The notes beneath the pieces are model-generated. The model searched no databases and had not been told where the DNA came from. It saw nothing but the letters and a program-made list of their open reading frames with translations. Source: Ruminococcus sp. FC2018 (GTDB lineage: Bacteria; Bacillota; Clostridia; Oscillospirales; Ruminococcaceae). Taken from it: a DNA stretch of 64,000 nucleotides. Position 1 is the first letter of the stretch. Each line of letters opens with the position of its first letter. The translations under genes were made by a program, and so were the position numbers. Shown here one piece after another: positions 44,143-53,001 of this stretch. Location: assembly GCF_000621805.1 (NCBI RefSeq), contig NZ_JHXH01000002.1, positions 62,001 to 126,000 of the forward strand, in the 5' to 3' direction.

Positions 44143-44679
44143 TTACTGCGGGAACAGCGGCAGCTTTTCAAGGAACACGATATCCTCTCTGTCTGCTGCC
44201 TCGCCCTCTGCAAGTACAGCGGATCTGCAGGCGATAACTCCCCCTGCCTCCTCGCACAGCTTTTCAAGTGCGGTGAGGGATTCGCCGGTGCTGATAACGT
44301 CGTCTGCGATAAGTACCTTTTTGCCTTTAAGCCGTGCAGCGTCCTCTTTGGACAGGTACAAAGTCTGCACACCCAGGGTGGTTATAGACTTCACGTTTAC
44401 CGATATGGGGTCGGACATATACAGCTTTACGCTCTTTCTGCCGACTACATAGTTCTTGCCGCTTTGTCTTGCAAGCTCAAAAGCCAGGGGTATCCCCTTT
44501 GACTCAGCAGTGAGGATAACGTCAAAATCCCCCACCTTTTTGAGAAGCTCCCTTGCGCAGGCAACTGTCAGCTCCACATCGGAGAACATAACGAATGCAG
44601 CTATGCTGAGCTTTTCGTTGACCGGAAGAATAGGCAGCTCTCTTTCAAGTCCTGCAACTTTGAGTGTATAGGTTTGCAT
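44143..44679 (-). CDS. Purine phosphoribosyltransferase (Apt-like)
   Basis: 178 aa. The PRPP-binding motif VLIADDVISTGESL is intact, with ILTAESKGIPLAFELARQSG upstream, as in type I adenine/xanthine phosphoribosyltransferases. The N-terminal YTLKVAGLERELPILPV matches the Apt-like subgroup of Firmicutes of this length. It joins a purine base to PRPP; the base is not certain. It has its own promoter at 44743-44715 and a 16-base palindrome in its leader. Confidence 0.87.
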   Translation of the reverse strand: MQTYTLKVAGLERELPILPVNEKLSIAAFVMFSDVELTVACARELLKKVGDFDVILTAESKGIPLAFELARQSGKNYVVGRKSVKLYMSDPISVNVKSITTLGVQTLYLSKEDAARLKGKKVLIADDVISTGESLTALEKLCEEAGGVIACRSAVLAEGEAADREDIVFLEKLPLFPQ

Positions 44680-44691
44680 AATTATCAGTCC

Positions 44692-44707
44692 TTAAAATAT
44701 ATTTTAA
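44692..44707. promoter_or_regulatory. 16-bp perfect palindrome in the phosphoribosyltransferase leader
   Basis: TTAAAATATATTTTAA is self-complementary and lies between the -10 (44715) and the ATG (44679). It could be an operator, though AT-rich palindromes also arise by chance. Confidence 0.3.
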
Positions 44708-44714
44708 CAACATT

Positions 44715-44743
44715 ATTTTAACACCGCAGGCAGGGTTTGTCAA
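44715..44743 (-). promoter_or_regulatory. Promoter of the phosphoribosyltransferase operon
   Basis: On the minus strand, TTGACA (44743-44738), a 17-base spacer and TAAAAT (44720-44715). Confidence 0.72.
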
Positions 44744-44803
44744 CACCGCATAGCTGCAAATCTACCTGTTAAGGGCATTTTTTCACCTGTGACACCTACC
44801 CCC

Positions 44804-44832
44804 TTGAAAAAGCCGGGAGTATGTGTTATCAT
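44804..44832 (+). promoter_or_regulatory. Promoter of the zinc-ribbon gene at 44869
   Basis: TTGAAA (44804-44809), a 17-base spacer and TATCAT (44827-44832). Confidence 0.65.
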
Positions 44833-44868
44833 GTGTAGGATGAAACAGGTGAGAAAAGGGGTGAGAGT

Positions 44869-45771
44869 ATGAGCGCAGATGTGAGGGAGTATCAGTGCCC
44901 CAGCTGCGGTGCGGACCTGCATTTTGCCGAGGACCGGTTTATGATAACCTGCAGCTACTGCGGGGCAAGAGTTGAAAGAGAGCTTGACCGAAGCGAGCAT
45001 GATAAGGTCAGCGCAAGAAAACAGCTGAAAACGGTAAAAAAATACTATGACGATACACTCACGCTCCACAAGCTACAAAAGGAACGTGACCGTGCAAAGC
45101 AACGGGTGAAGCTGTGCTCGGAAAACTCCCTGGCAGAGCTTACACTGCTTGAAAAGCACCCGTATATAGTGTTCGCAGCGGCTTTTGTGCTGTCCGTTGC
45201 AGTGTTTTTGTTTGACCCCCGTTCTGTGGGATTGCGGGTGGTGAGCCTGCTTATCCTGCTTGCGTCGCTGCCGGTGTTTGTTGTGCAGTTCAAAAAGGGC
45301 AGAGATAAAAAACAGCTTATCGACCAGTCTGCCCGGCGGCTGGATATAACTCAAAAGGAGTTTGTGAAAGCAGGGGACGAGCTGGAGAAGTTTGAGAAAA
45401 GCTTTGATATAAGCGTAATACCCCACGGGTACAGGGATATAAAAACCCTGGAGTATATGATCCATGTCTTTGAAACCTACCAGGCAGCTACCATGGGGGA
45501 GTGTCTGAAGCTGTGTGACGAGTATCTTGCGCAGCAGCGTATGGAGGATCTGAAAAGGCAGCAGCTTGCAAGGGTCATGATGATCTCCCAGTCGCTGAAA
45601 AGAGAGCGTGAAAGCAACGCCGTTTCCTCTGACGGGATCCCGCTTATGAAAAGAGGCTCCTTTGCGGAGATAGTGATGGCAAAGAAAAAAGCTGAGTCCG
45701 GCAGGGACGCAGGAGCAGATCTGATGATGGCTCTTGCCAGAGCAAGCGCAGAGGGGAAAAATAAGGAATAA
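44869..45771 (+). CDS. Zinc-ribbon membrane protein, unknown
   Basis: 300 aa. A C4 zinc ribbon at about 10-31 (CPSCGADLHF...CSYCGARVE) is followed by a basic alpha-helical stretch, two membrane helices (about 101-140) and a long charged helical C-terminus (about 145-300) with LDITQKEFVKAGDELEKF and QQLARVMMISQSLKRE, likely coiled coil. It looks cytoplasm-facing. It forms an operon with the next gene (12-base gap). I do not recognise the family. Confidence 0.75.
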   Translation: MSADVREYQCPSCGADLHFAEDRFMITCSYCGARVERELDRSEHDKVSARKQLKTVKKYYDDTLTLHKLQKERDRAKQRVKLCSENSLAELTLLEKHPYIVFAAAFVLSVAVFLFDPRSVGLRVVSLLILLASLPVFVVQFKKGRDKKQLIDQSARRLDITQKEFVKAGDELEKFEKSFDISVIPHGYRDIKTLEYMIHVFETYQAATMGECLKLCDEYLAQQRMEDLKRQQLARVMMISQSLKRERESNAVSSDGIPLMKRGSFAEIVMAKKKAESGRDAGADLMMALARASAEGKNKE

Positions 45772-45783
45772 GGAGAACGCATC

Positions 45784-46500
45784 GTGGAGGGCATATATAA
45801 CGACGTGAAGTGCCGTACGGGCGAACAGCGCATTAACGGCGAATGGGTAAAAGCGCTTATATACGACACCGAGCTTGACGGAGAGAACGAACAGGCTCTT
45901 GTGAAAGCAGGCTTTACCGACCTTGAAAACGGATTGTGGGCAAAGGTGCTGACAAACGAGCAGTACCGTGAGATAAACAAGGCGTTTGAGCAGCAGCGTG
46001 AAAAGCGTGAAAAACAGCAGCTCAGACAAAAGAAGCAGCAAAATGAGAAGGATATAAACTTTGAAACGAGGCGGCAGGCGTATAACAGCAAAATGGCATC
46101 ACGCAGAGCAAAAATGAGAACGCTGAAGCTGGACTTTGCGGGAATATCCATATTTGCCGAGATAATCAGCTTTGCGCTGATTGTAATATCGGTGCTGTAC
46201 AGGTCAGACAGGGAGCTGAGATATCTTGCCCTGCCCATGTGGGTAAGCCTGTCGTTCATGCCGCTGTCGATAGTCGGTGTGGCTCTGGCGGCGTATAAAA
46301 AAGCCCCTGAGTTTTATATCGTTCTGGCAGGAATAATGGTCATAGCCGCAGTGGCAGTCCACGATATGGCGTCTTTGACCCTTGGGATAATAGCAGCAGC
46401 TTATGTGGCCTTTTACCTGCTCACCCACAGCATAACCAATATGAAAAGCGAGCCGGAATATCCCGATTACTTTGATAAAAGCCCCGGGGAGTTCAGATAA
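45784..46500 (+). CDS. Membrane protein with coiled-coil segment, unknown
   Basis: 238 aa from a GTG at 45784 behind AGGAGAAC. A cytoplasmic N-terminus with a strongly charged helix (about 60-105, EQQREKREKQQLRQKKQQNEKD) is followed by four membrane helices (about 118-215). The last 20 residues are acidic (SEPEYPDYFDKSPGEF). It is the operon partner of the zinc-ribbon membrane protein. The function is unknown. Confidence 0.72.
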   Translation: MEGIYNDVKCRTGEQRINGEWVKALIYDTELDGENEQALVKAGFTDLENGLWAKVLTNEQYREINKAFEQQREKREKQQLRQKKQQNEKDINFETRRQAYNSKMASRRAKMRTLKLDFAGISIFAEIISFALIVISVLYRSDRELRYLALPMWVSLSFMPLSIVGVALAAYKKAPEFYIVLAGIMVIAAVAVHDMASLTLGIIAAAYVAFYLLTHSITNMKSEPEYPDYFDKSPGEFR

Positions 46501-46561
46501 GGCTGCCGCCACAAGGAGCAAATGGCACTTTCACACAAGAATAAATAACTGCAATAATGCG

Positions 46562-46597
46562 GGACCGCTGCAAAATTATGGGCGGTCCTGCTTTTTT
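46562..46597 (+). terminator. Terminator before the HD-GYP sensor gene
   Basis: A 7-bp stem, GGACCGC (46562-46568) with 46582-46588, extended by GC on both sides, is followed by TTTTTT. Confidence 0.8.
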
Positions 46598-46628
46598 GTT
46601 CCCGGGACTTAAAAATGTGCCTGAAAGG

Positions 46629-46657
46629 TTGAAAACTATCAAAATATATGATATAAT
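46629..46657 (+). promoter_or_regulatory. Promoter of the HD-GYP sensor operon
   Basis: TTGAAA (46629-46634), a 17-base spacer and TATAAT (46652-46657). The 75-base leader contains a short hairpin, AGCCCC/GGGGCT (near 46675-46692). Confidence 0.75.
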
Positions 46658-46732
46658 ACAACTAAGTATATGCAGCCCCAAAGCAAGGGGCTTGGGATAG
46701 GATATTACCAATATCGGCAAGGGGGACATTTT

Positions 46733-49700
46733 GTGGAGAAGAAAGGCTCGAAAAGACAGTTTATACACGCCGTGATAGTGGCTTTAGTGTGCATTATAGT
46801 CAACTGTATCGGACGTGAGCTGGCAACAAAATACCAGCTGCCGGGCTGGTTGGATACATTCGGAACGTTTTTCAGCGCATACACCCTGGGACCTGTTCCC
46901 GGAGCAATAGTCGGTCTGTCAGGCAATGTGATACTTGGCTTTTGGACACGTTCTGTGCTGGCATATTCTGTTGTAAGTATATTTATAGGTCTGACCGTAG
47001 GCTTTATGGCACGCAAACGGTATTTTGATACCCTGTTCCATACAATGACCGTTGCAGGCTTTACAAGTATAGGAGCCGTGGTCATATCCACCGTGATAAA
47101 CCTTATCATCGCCGACGGAAATACCGGCAATATATGGGGCAACGGCGTAAAGGATATGTTTATGGAAAGCGGCTGGAACAAGTACATTTCCTCGTTTGTG
47201 GGCGAGCTTTATCTTGAGTTCCCCGACAAGCTTTTTGCGGCGCTGTGTATGTATGTAATGGTAAAGCTTGTCCGCAGGGTGAGCCAAAAGGGAAGTAAGG
47301 ATGCCGCAAGAGCATCTGCCGCCACGACCGCTGCCGTAGCAGTTCTGCTCAGTGCGGTGATAGCCCCTGTGGGCATACAGGCTCAGGCTGCCGATGCAAA
47401 GCAAACCGGTGAAGGTGAAACCGGCAGGGATTCCTATATACAGACCGTGTTCAACGGCACAAACGGACTTGCCTGCGGTCACGCAAATGCAGTAGCGCAG
47501 ACCAACGACGGCGTTATGTGGATCGGTACATATGCCGGACTTTACAGATATAACGGAACCGAGTTCAAGCATATGATCGAGTTTGAAGAGATAAAAAACG
47601 TAAACTATCTTTATGTTGACGGCGAAGGAAGACTCTGGGTAGGTACAAACGATAACGGCGTGGTCATTGTCATAAACGAAAAGGTGACAAACGTTATAAA
47701 GCAGGAAAATGGGCTCCCCTCAAACTCTATCCGCTCAATAGTCCAGAGCGCAAGCGGCGAGTATTATGTGGGCACTGCCAGCGGCGTGGTCTCCATCGAG
47801 CTGAAAATGGGTATCACGGTAAAGAAAGAGATACCCGACGTGGGCTATGTAAACAGCATAAGCGCAGATACCACCGGCTATGTCGCAGCGGTAAGCAGCG
47901 AGGGCGGGCTGTTCATAATGAAGGACAATGAGGTGACAGCCAGGTTTGAGAACGGAGCCCTGGGTTCCGAGCTTGCAAGCTGTAACTTTGCCGCTGACGG
48001 GTCACTTTATGCCGGAACAGCCGACGGCAAGATACTTGTTATAAAACTGGGCGCAAACAAAGCCACTGTGGAAAAAACATATACCTGTAAAGATATCGTG
48101 AGGATAAACGGAGTTTACCCCGACATCGACGGGCGTGTATGGATATGTGCCGACAACGGTATCGGCTTTGTGGACGCAAGCGGAAGCTTCACAAAGCAGG
48201 AAACGGGTGATTTTGACCAGTCCATAAAAAATATGATGGTGGACTACCAGGGCAACCTGTGGTTTGCATCTCTCAGACTGGGACTTCTGCGTCTTTCCGG
48301 GTCATCCTTTACAGACCTGTTTGCCGACTGCGGCATACAGCCCAGCGTGGTGAATACCACCGCCATTGACAGAGACCTGCTTTATGCGGGGGCAGACAAC
48401 GGTCTTATCATGCTTAACCTGAAAACACACAAGCGTGTGCTCAATGGGCTTACCGACCATTATAAGGGGGTAAGGATACGCTGTATATGCAAAGACAAAA
48501 ACAATAACGTCTGGATAAGCACCTTCGGCAAGGGTCTTGCCGTGGTAGACAGACAGGGCACCATAACCGACTATACCGAGAAATTCCCGGAAATAGGCGA
48601 CTGGATAAGGACCACACTTGAGCTTGACGACGGCACCATAGCTGTCAGTGCCTCCGACGGCATCTTCTTTATGAAAAACGGCAGCATCAGCTCAAAGATA
48701 GCCTATGATGATAAATTCGGACTGGCGCAGGCACTTTGCTTCCTCCAGACTCCCGACGGAACACTTTATGCAGGCACCGACGGAAACGGAATAGCCGTGA
48801 TAAAGGACGGCAAGGCGCAAAAGCATATCACCCGTGAGGACGGACTTACCTCAGAGGTCATCCTGCGTCTGGTACACGACCCGCAGGATAACAGAGTCTA
48901 TATCGTTACCTCCAACAGCATATGCACCATGTCCGACGACGGCAAGGTGTCACAGGTCAAAGCCTTCCCCTATTCCAATAACTATGACGTTATGATAGAC
49001 AATAGCGGAGACCTGCTCGTGACCGGAAGCGCAGGTATATATGTTGTAAACAAGAAAGCATTGCTTGAGGGCAAGGACCCCGAGTATACCATACTGGATT
49101 CCCGATCGGGACTGGTGGGCTCGCTGACAGCAAATTCGTGGAATTCCGCCGACAGCAGCAGGAATGTATACCTTTCCTCTGACCGTGGCGTTTTCGTGAT
49201 GAACCTTGACAACTATCTTCTCAGACAGAGATCCTTCAGAATAATGCTCACCGAGATGCGTCTGGACGATAAGACCGGCAGTATAGACCGTGATACCGAC
49301 CTTGCCATCGACCGTGATGTGCATAAGATCGAATTTTTCCCCGAGATAATCAATTATACCCACGATGACCCCACGGTCTCCTACTACCTTGAAGGCTTTG
49401 AAAAGGACTGGACTAACGTCCGCCGCAGCGAGCTGATCTCGGTACAGTACACAAACCTTGATCCGGGAAATTATACCTTCCACCTTGCCATAAGGGACGA
49501 CGGCGGCAATATCGTTGAGGAGAGCCAGTTCAGGTTCCATAAGCAAAAAGCTATCTACGACAACGGCTGGTTCATGATCTATGTTATCGGCGTAGCAGGC
49601 GTGTTTGTAGGCTGGCTCACATGGTTCGTCACAAGAACAAGGATCCAAAGAACTCTGGAGCTTCAGCAGACAAAGCTGTCCATGGCTTTGCAGCAGGTAC

Positions 49701-50317
49701 AGATGGGCAACGAAACGATCCTTGCCATCGCAAAAACAGTCGACGCCAAGGACCTTCGTACAAGTAAGCATTCCCAGAGGGTGTCGGAGTATTCCGCAAT
49801 GATAGCCCATGAGTACGGCTTCACAGACGACGAAGTCGAAAATCTGCGAAAGGCAGCACTGCTGCACGATATCGGTAAGATAGGTATACCCGATTCGGTG
49901 CTCAATAAGCCTGCAAGGCTCACCGATGAGGAGTATGCCGTAATGAAGACCCACGTTACAAGAGGAGCGGAAATACTCAAAGACTTTACCCTTATCGACC
50001 ACGTCGTGGAAGGTGCAAGATTCCACCACGAGCGATATGACGGAAGAGGCTATCCCGACGGTCTGAAGGGTGAGGAGATACCTCTGTACGGAAGGATAAT
50101 CGCCATTGCCGATGCCTTTGATGCCATGACCGCAAACAGAGTCTACCGTAAGCGACAGGATTTTGATTATGTCATGGGCGAGCTGCATAAGGGCAGGGGA
50201 ACACAGTTTGACCCGCAGCTGCTTGACATTTTCCTCAAGCTTATCGACGACAAGAAGATAGATATCGACGCTCTCTATAAGGGCGAACACCAGAAGGATG
50301 AGGAGGAGCAGCAATGA
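46733..50317 (+). CDS. Multi-domain membrane sensor: ECF-S-like domain, beta-propeller, Y_Y_Y and HD-GYP phosphodiesterase
   Basis: 1194 aa from GTG 46733 (GGGGGAC upstream). The first 205 residues form about five membrane helices with LPGWLDTFGTFFSAYTLGPVPGAIVGLSGN, resembling substrate-binding S components of ECF vitamin transporters. A hydrophobic segment at about 220-240 leads to an external domain (about 255-830) of repeated two-component-regulator propeller blades (DGVMWIGTYAGLYRYNG, GRLWVGTNDNGVVI, NVWISTFGKGLAVV). A Y_Y_Y-type domain follows (about 870-950), then a last membrane helix (near 960-980) and a C-terminal HD-GYP domain with HDIGK at 1045-1049, HHERYDGRGYP and GYP at about 1105-1107. 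HD-GYP enzymes degrade c-di-GMP; all core metal residues are present. Its stop overlaps the next gene by four bases, linking it to a binding protein. Confidence 0.9.
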   Translation: MEKKGSKRQFIHAVIVALVCIIVNCIGRELATKYQLPGWLDTFGTFFSAYTLGPVPGAIVGLSGNVILGFWTRSVLAYSVVSIFIGLTVGFMARKRYFDTLFHTMTVAGFTSIGAVVISTVINLIIADGNTGNIWGNGVKDMFMESGWNKYISSFVGELYLEFPDKLFAALCMYVMVKLVRRVSQKGSKDAARASAATTAAVAVLLSAVIAPVGIQAQAADAKQTGEGETGRDSYIQTVFNGTNGLACGHANAVAQTNDGVMWIGTYAGLYRYNGTEFKHMIEFEEIKNVNYLYVDGEGRLWVGTNDNGVVIVINEKVTNVIKQENGLPSNSIRSIVQSASGEYYVGTASGVVSIELKMGITVKKEIPDVGYVNSISADTTGYVAAVSSEGGLFIMKDNEVTARFENGALGSELASCNFAADGSLYAGTADGKILVIKLGANKATVEKTYTCKDIVRINGVYPDIDGRVWICADNGIGFVDASGSFTKQETGDFDQSIKNMMVDYQGNLWFASLRLGLLRLSGSSFTDLFADCGIQPSVVNTTAIDRDLLYAGADNGLIMLNLKTHKRVLNGLTDHYKGVRIRCICKDKNNNVWISTFGKGLAVVDRQGTITDYTEKFPEIGDWIRTTLELDDGTIAVSASDGIFFMKNGSISSKIAYDDKFGLAQALCFLQTPDGTLYAGTDGNGIAVIKDGKAQKHITREDGLTSEVILRLVHDPQDNRVYIVTSNSICTMSDDGKVSQVKAFPYSNNYDVMIDNSGDLLVTGSAGIYVVNKKALLEGKDPEYTILDSRSGLVGSLTANSWNSADSSRNVYLSSDRGVFVMNLDNYLLRQRSFRIMLTEMRLDDKTGSIDRDTDLAIDRDVHKIEFFPEIINYTHDDPTVSYYLEGFEKDWTNVRRSELISVQYTNLDPGNYTFHLAIRDDGGNIVEESQFRFHKQKAIYDNGWFMIYVIGVAGVFVGWLTWFVTRTRIQRTLELQQTKLSMALQQVQMGNETILAIAKTVDAKDLRTSKHSQRVSEYSAMIAHEYGFTDDEVENLRKAALLHDIGKIGIPDSVLNKPARLTDEEYAVMKTHVTRGAEILKDFTLIDHVVEGARFHHERYDGRGYPDGLKGEEIPLYGRIIAIADAFDAMTANRVYRKRQDFDYVMGELHKGRGTQFDPQLLDIFLKLIDDKKIDIDALYKGEHQKDEEEQQ

Positions 50318-51522
50318 CAAAGGGAATGAAGAATATAATTGCCGCCCTCATTGCCGGGGTGATGTCCATAGCCGTTTTTTACGGGGTGTACCGATTTGAG
50401 CAGTCACACAGCAGGAAGAATAAGGACATCAAAGCCGGGTTTATCTTTGACGGCGATGCCAGCACCCCCTATACCGCCAATTTTATCAAAGCGGTCAACC
50501 AGATAAAGACTACCTACGGCGATAAAGTGGAGGCAGTTGAAAAATACAACGTGCCCTATGAAGATGCCGAGGAAGTGATGACCCAAATGGCTGACGACGG
50601 GTGCGCTATTATCTTCACCAATTCCTACGGGTACGGAGAAACCGCAAAGAAAATGGCGGAGAAATACCCCGAAATACAGTTTTGCGAGGCGACCTGCGAC
50701 AACGCAAATTCCGAGCCGCAGCTTAAAAACTACCATAACTTCATGGGCGAGATATATCAGGCAAGATATGCCAGCGGCGTAGTTGCCGGGGCAAAGCTCA
50801 AGGAAATGATAGAAAAGGGCGTTATCACCAAAGACCAGGCAGTTGTTGGCTTTGTGGCAGCCTACCCGGTGGCGGAGGTGATCTCGGGATATACCGCCTT
50901 TCTTATGGGCGTGCGCTCACAGTGTGAAAACGCCGTGATGAAGGTAAAGTATATAAACACCTGGACAAATTACGCACTTGAAAAGAATGTGGCGCAGCAG
51001 CTTATAGACGAGGGCTGCGTGATAATATCCCACCACTCCAACACCATAGGCTCGGCGATAGCCTGTGAGAATGCCGGCAAGAGCTATCCTGTGTACCACG
51101 TGGGATACAACCAGGACATGATGAACGTTGCCCCCAGGACTGCCCTTACCAGCTGCCGCATAGACTGGGAGCCGTATATGTCAGCCGCCATTGAAGCGGT
51201 GATAAACGACCGTGACATTGAGAGCAATTCAGAGGGCAGAAAGAACGGAAGAGATGTAAGCGGCGGATTCAAAGAGGGGTGGGTAAAGCTTCTTGAAATA
51301 AACTCCGCCCTTGCCTCCGAGGATATCAAAAAGCTTGCGCAGGATACAATAAAGGACTTTGAAAAGGGAAAGATACACGTTTTCAAAGGGGATTATACAG
51401 GAGTTGACCCCAACGATCCCAACGATACATACGACCTGAATAAGGAGTATGTGGAAAATGAAAAGTCCTCTGCCCCCACCTTCCATTACGTCCTGAAGGA
51501 TATAATCACCGTTGTGGAATAA
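50314..51522 (+). CDS. BMP-family (PnrA-like) substrate-binding protein, membrane-anchored
   Basis: 402 aa. An N-terminal membrane helix (about 8-25) without a lipobox Cys is followed by a BMP fold: IKAGFIFDGDASTPYTANFIKAV, DDGCAIIFTNSYGYGETAKKMAEKYPEIQF, ARYASGVVAGAKLKEM, VVGFVAAYPVAEVISGYTAFLMGVRS and IDEGCVIISHHSNTIG. BMP/PnrA proteins bind nucleosides for ABC import, but no ATPase or permease lies next to it. Start and stop of the two genes overlap (ATGA), so it is made together with the sensor and probably presents a ligand to it (inference). Confidence 0.85.
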   Translation: MTKGMKNIIAALIAGVMSIAVFYGVYRFEQSHSRKNKDIKAGFIFDGDASTPYTANFIKAVNQIKTTYGDKVEAVEKYNVPYEDAEEVMTQMADDGCAIIFTNSYGYGETAKKMAEKYPEIQFCEATCDNANSEPQLKNYHNFMGEIYQARYASGVVAGAKLKEMIEKGVITKDQAVVGFVAAYPVAEVISGYTAFLMGVRSQCENAVMKVKYINTWTNYALEKNVAQQLIDEGCVIISHHSNTIGSAIACENAGKSYPVYHVGYNQDMMNVAPRTALTSCRIDWEPYMSAAIEAVINDRDIESNSEGRKNGRDVSGGFKEGWVKLLEINSALASEDIKKLAQDTIKDFEKGKIHVFKGDYTGVDPNDPNDTYDLNKEYVENEKSSAPTFHYVLKDIITVVE

Positions 51523-51565
51523 AAAAACCTCCCGGCAGGAAGAAAAGATACCCATATAGAAGTTT

Positions 51566-51607
51566 TGCCCCTGAGCATTTCAAAGTGCTCGGGGGCATTG
51601 TGTTTTT
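51566..51607 (+). terminator. Terminator after the sensor operon
   Basis: A 12-pair stem (51566-51577 with 51586-51597, one G-U) is followed by TTGTGTTTTT. Confidence 0.85.
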
Positions 51608-51668
51608 CGGCTTCTAAGAAAAATCAGAATTTAGAAGACAACGCAGTATTTAAGACCTGCCAAGGATA

Positions 51669-51955
51669 AAACAGGTTTTTTGATCCCAGAGTAACCGTTA
51701 CCACGGTTACTCCCAAGAGAATGGCAAAGCCATTCTCGGAGCCTTCTTTCTCGTAAAAAAAGCTTGCGGGTCGAGGGCAGAGCCATCGTCGCTGTCCGCA
51801 GACAGCGAAATCCCCATACAGCGTGCGCTCCGCAAGGGATGAATTTCAAAACAGTCCGGTGGACTGTTTTGAAAGAGGGGACGCCCTGCAAGAGAGGGCG
51901 TCCCCTTTGAAAAGTCTTAAACTGTTTTTCCTCAAGCCGCTTGCGGCTTGACGGT
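51669..51955 (+). repeat. Mosaic hairpin element, copy C (longest)
   Basis: Eight modules: GAGTAACCGT (51689-51698/51703-51712), GAGAATGGC (51717-51725/51729-51737), a degenerate AGCCTT/AAAGCTT hairpin, GGGC/GCC, CGCTGTC (51790-51796/51801-51807), TTTCAAAACAGTCC (51844-51857/51861-51874), GGGGACGCCCT (51877-51887/51895-51905) and TCAAGCCGC (51932-51940/51943-51951). The first two are shared with copy D and the others with copies A and B. It fills the 447-base gap together with the terminator at 51566. Confidence 0.9.
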
Positions 51956-51969
51956 GGGAGTTTTTATTA

Positions 51970-53001
51970 TCATATGATCTTGTTCACGTAGGGTATAAAC
52001 TTCAAAAGCCGTACAATGATGTATGATGCTATAAGTACCCCTATGGAAATGCCCGTTACGGTAAGTGCGCCGCCGCTTGCGAAAGGATCCACCTTCCATA
52101 CCACAAACACCAGCTTCAGCGCAGCCATGTGAATAAGATAAATGCCGAAGGAGCACTTTTCAAGCTCGGCGGCTATCATGTCGATGATCTTCACAGGCTT
52201 GTTTTCCGTCAGCTTCACAAGTCCGAATACACCTGCCGAAAACAGCACTGTAACAATGAATGAATAGTTGCCCAGCAATGCGTTTACTTTGGGAGCACTG
52301 TTTCCGCCTGCCGACCAGATGCTAAGTCCGGTCACTGCCGCTGCGCCCGCAAGGGTAAGGATCACGCAAAGGGGCACATTGAGCCTGATGATCCCGTTGT
52401 GTATCGCATACCCCAGAAACAGGTATAAGGGGTATACGCTGGCTGTGCAGATGTAAAACGCAAGGTCTTTCCCCGTCAGCCCCTCAATGGTCGGCAGTAC
52501 AGACAGGAAAACTGTGTACACCGCAAGGATGTAAATAATGTCCTTTGACTGTGCCGATCTTGTTATAAGCTTGTAAGCGGGCAAAAGAAGATAAAGCGCT
52601 ATCATAAGGTAAAGATACCACATATGCTTCCAGCCGCCGCCGTAAAGCACCTGCCGCAAGCCCTGGGTAAAGGATTTTGCACCAAAGTCTTTTGTTACAA
52701 GCAACCCGTCAAAGCAGGAAAACAGCACCGAGAAAACCACAAGCGCTATTGCCATCCGCAAAATAAGCCTGCCGAATAGTTTTTTGTAAGTCAGCTCTCT
52801 GTTTTTGTCAAGCAGCAGAGCACCGCTTACCATAACAAAACATGGGACCGCCCACATCATCAGATTTCTGACCGTGAGCATGGCAGCCATATCGCCTTTG
52901 GTCTTTGAAAAGGCCGCAGCCGCATAAAAGGTGTGCAGAAACACCACCGCAGCGCAGGCAATGGCTTTTATCCTGCTGAAATAGATTATCCTCTGCTTCA
53001 A
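51970..53001 (-). CDS. Acyltransferase family 3 membrane protein
   Basis: 343 aa with about ten membrane helices. Near the N-terminus, RIKAIACAAVVFLHT has the catalytic-type His and Arg pattern of acyltransferase-3 proteins (R-x-x-A...V-x-x-H), which add acetyl or succinyl groups to sugars of the cell envelope. The start is TTG at 53001, overlapping the stop of the upstream lipoprotein (TTGA). It is last in a three-gene operon with the lipoprotein and the transglutaminase-like protein. Confidence 0.88.
   Translation of the reverse strand: MKQRIIYFSRIKAIACAAVVFLHTFYAAAAFSKTKGDMAAMLTVRNLMMWAVPCFVMVSGALLLDKNRELTYKKLFGRLILRMAIALVVFSVLFSCFDGLLVTKDFGAKSFTQGLRQVLYGGGWKHMWYLYLMIALYLLLPAYKLITRSAQSKDIIYILAVYTVFLSVLPTIEGLTGKDLAFYICTASVYPLYLFLGYAIHNGIIRLNVPLCVILTLAGAAAVTGLSIWSAGGNSAPKVNALLGNYSFIVTVLFSAGVFGLVKLTENKPVKIIDMIAAELEKCSFGIYLIHMAALKLVFVVWKVDPFASGGALTVTGISIGVLIASYIIVRLLKFIPYVNKII

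Noticed and set aside
46658-46732. c-di-GMP riboswitch before the HD-GYP gene
   Set aside because: The leader is short and has only a simple GGGGC hairpin; no GEMM core (GCAAA-type and tetraloop receptor pattern) could be recognised.
48950-50320. 456-aa minus-strand frame inside the HD-GYP gene
   Set aside because: The plus-strand frame has intact propeller and HD-GYP motifs; the minus frame has no start signal or motif.
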